DNA from: Bacteroidota bacterium
Lineage (GTDB): Bacteria; Bacteroidota; Bacteroidia; Flavobacteriales; Weeksellaceae
DNA: 42,921 bases
Direction: 5' to 3'
Assembly (NCBI GenBank): GCA_023411265.1
Contig: JAEYOX010000062.1
Coordinates: 1 to 42,921, forward strand
In this document: positions 41,637 to 42,921 of the stretch, piece after piece
Layout: the number at the start of each line of letters is the position of its first letter
Numbering within the stretch: the first letter of the stretch is position 1
Translations under genes and position numbers: made by a program
The notes under the pieces: generated by a model
The model's database searches: none
The model's input: the letters and a program-made list of their open reading frames with translations, nothing else
What the model was told of the DNA's origin: nothing

Positions 41637-42921
41637 TTATTCGCTGATGGTTACTCTGCTTCCCATCGTATGAGCATTCATTTGCGGTGCGTAGTAATTC
41701 TGCAGCGTGGTGATGCCGTTGCTGAAGGTTCCTGAAGCGTTGCAGATGTAATCATACTCGAACACATATTTTCCTTTCGGCATATATTCGATATAAAAAT
41801 TAGTGGAGGCATCTTTGGAAGATTGGTAATAACCCAAACCATTATTCCAACGGTATCCTGATATTACGTTCAGCGGTTCAAAACCTGCAGCGCGCATATC
41901 TTTCAGATGAATGAATTCCATATTTCTGTCGGTGTTCAGTACCATTCTCACCGTTACCTTATCGCCCACTTTCAAAGGTGAATGTTCTGTTATCTTGATT
42001 AATTCTTCCCCATTTTCAGTTTTTACTTTTTTATACAATTCTTTGGTGATGGAAATATAAGATTCCGATGATTTAATCTTATCCAGGTCCTCATAATATT
42101 GCCAGAAGAGCCCACCCTGAACAATTCCCGGCCCGGGCTTGGTAACCGTTACCGTGGCTAAGGAAGGATCGATTTTATTTTCCTTTATACTCTTCTTCAC
42201 ATATCCCGTTGCCTGCGTATCCTCATTTGCCAATGATTTTCCGCCCCAAACCACAGTGGCTTTATCAGATTCCGCGGTGGTCCATGATTTCCCGGAATTG
42301 AGAATGGTAAAAATCACTTCAGCCGTGCCGCGGGAAGTACCCCAGGAGTTGACTTCCTTTTGGGTGATAAGCCAGATTTTCATCTCTTCAATAAAGATCG
42401 GGTCATTAGGTCTCAGTTTCTGAAACGTTTCCAGAGCACCGGCATGATTGACCGTTTTGGAGGAATACCAACCCCAATCGTTCAGGTTTTGTTTCCAATA
42501 CACACCCTGCGTTTCTGATGGTGTTGAAGTTTCTTTTAAATACGTCAGCAATTTACTGGAAAGATGAGTCAGCTTATAATCGTGGAATAATTGGGCTGCA
42601 CGGTGAAGTCCGAAGAAAGTGAAATCTTTTATGTCGGCTTTCGGTGCTTTCTGAATCACGAGGTTTTTCAAAGTTGCTCCTTTATTTTTCAGCGGATATT
42701 GATTTTCCCAATAATGCCGGGTGTCTAGATAATCCAGCACGAAATTGTTCCAGACATTTTCGCGTTTCGAATCCCAGTATTTATTCACCTCATTGTCTAC
42801 ATACGAAATCAGTTTTGATACCATTTCTTTCTGATCGGTATTTTGATAATCTGCTACATTTCCTTTCAGCCATTCATTAATTCTGCCCAGATTTTTCAAA
42901 ATATATAAGGAAGTATAATAG
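41637..42921 (-). CDS. C-terminal part of an alpha-2-macroglobulin family protein (partial)
   Basis: The frame is open through the right edge of the window (residues YYTSLYILKNLGRINEWL at the start seen), so only the last 427 or so residues are present. The segment matches the C-terminal region of the large bacterial alpha-2-macroglobulin (YfaS-like) proteins in Bacteroidota: an alpha-helical toroid-like part (KDFTFFGLHRAAQLFHDYKL..., NSWGTSRGTAEVIFTILN) and the final receptor-binding-like beta domain (LKVGDKVTVRMVLNTDRNMEFIHLKDMRAAGFEPLNVISGYRWNNGLGYYQS...YMPKGKYVFEYDY). Such proteins sit in the periplasm or on the surface and may trap proteases. The thioester region, if any, lies outside the window. 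The ATG-like start near 42899 is a TTG inside the gene and is rejected. Confidence 0.85.
   Translation of the reverse strand, partial: YYTSLYILKNLGRINEWLKGNVADYQNTDQKEMVSKLISYVDNEVNKYWDSKRENVWNNFVLDYLDTRHYWENQYPLKNKGATLKNLVIQKAPKADIKDFTFFGLHRAAQLFHDYKLTHLSSKLLTYLKETSTPSETQGVYWKQNLNDWGWYSSKTVNHAGALETFQKLRPNDPIFIEEMKIWLITQKEVNSWGTSRGTAEVIFTILNSGKSWTTAESDKATVVWGGKSLANEDTQATGYVKKSIKENKIDPSLATVTVTKPGPGIVQGGLFWQYYEDLDKIKSSESYISITKELYKKVKTENGEELIKITEHSPLKVGDKVTVRMVLNTDRNMEFIHLKDMRAAGFEPLNVISGYRWNNGLGYYQSSKDASTNFYIEYMPKGKYVFEYDYICNASGTFSNGITTLQNYYAPQMNAHTMGSRVTISE

Overview
The window comes from a chromosome of the phylum Bacteroidota, most likely a Chryseobacterium-like member of the Flavobacteriia (Weeksellaceae). 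The evidence is four secreted proteins with type IX secretion (T9SS) sorting tails (YPNP...SGRK/SGRMV...G.Y...), promoters with the Bacteroidota -7 box TAnnTTTG and a -33 TTG, A-rich leaders instead of strong Shine-Dalgarno sites, and gene types typical of the group (Nif3 plus a coiled-coil partner, fused DAHP synthase-chorismate mutase, gamma/tau without a zinc module). Species cannot be fixed from the sequence alone.

Layout. Positions 1-5473 are housekeeping: the first codons of a probable cytochrome c biogenesis gene, a voltage-gated-type K+ channel with a zinc-ribbon tail, nif3, a coiled-coil protein and tex. Positions 5847-19841 form an accessory region. Two giant modular T9SS adhesin-like proteins (1691 and 1307 aa) face each other and flank a two-gene McrBC-type modification-dependent restriction system. 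An unusual hierarchical 21/85-bp repeat array lies between the first adhesin and mcrC. Positions 20144-23327 hold stress and small-molecule genes: a universal stress protein overlapping a Crp-like regulator, a VOC protein and an SRPBCC-DinB fusion. Positions 23550-27538 hold a POT peptide transporter and two small tandem T9SS proteins. After an 860-bp non-coding stretch with an 11-bp repeat comes a complete RND efflux operon, tetR-tolC-acrA-acrB, transcribed leftward from a promoter overlapped by a candidate TetR operator.

Positions 34823-42921 return to core functions: a TlpA-like thioredoxin, a leftward set dedA, dnaX, aroG-pheA, rsgA, then an MscS channel, tRNA-Arg(CCG) and the C-terminal part of an alpha-2-macroglobulin-like protein that runs off the right edge.

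The most notable observations are three. First, dnaX is split at an 11-A run, so full-length tau (about 555 aa) needs a -1 frameshift or transcriptional slippage, while the zero frame makes a 361-aa gamma form. Second, the 85-bp higher-order repeat near mcrC is built from 21-22-bp units carrying GCTGGTCAGGTTTT. Third, McrB carries two predicted EVE-like modified-base readers in front of its GTPase motor. All functional statements come from reading the sequence and family knowledge; no database search was run.
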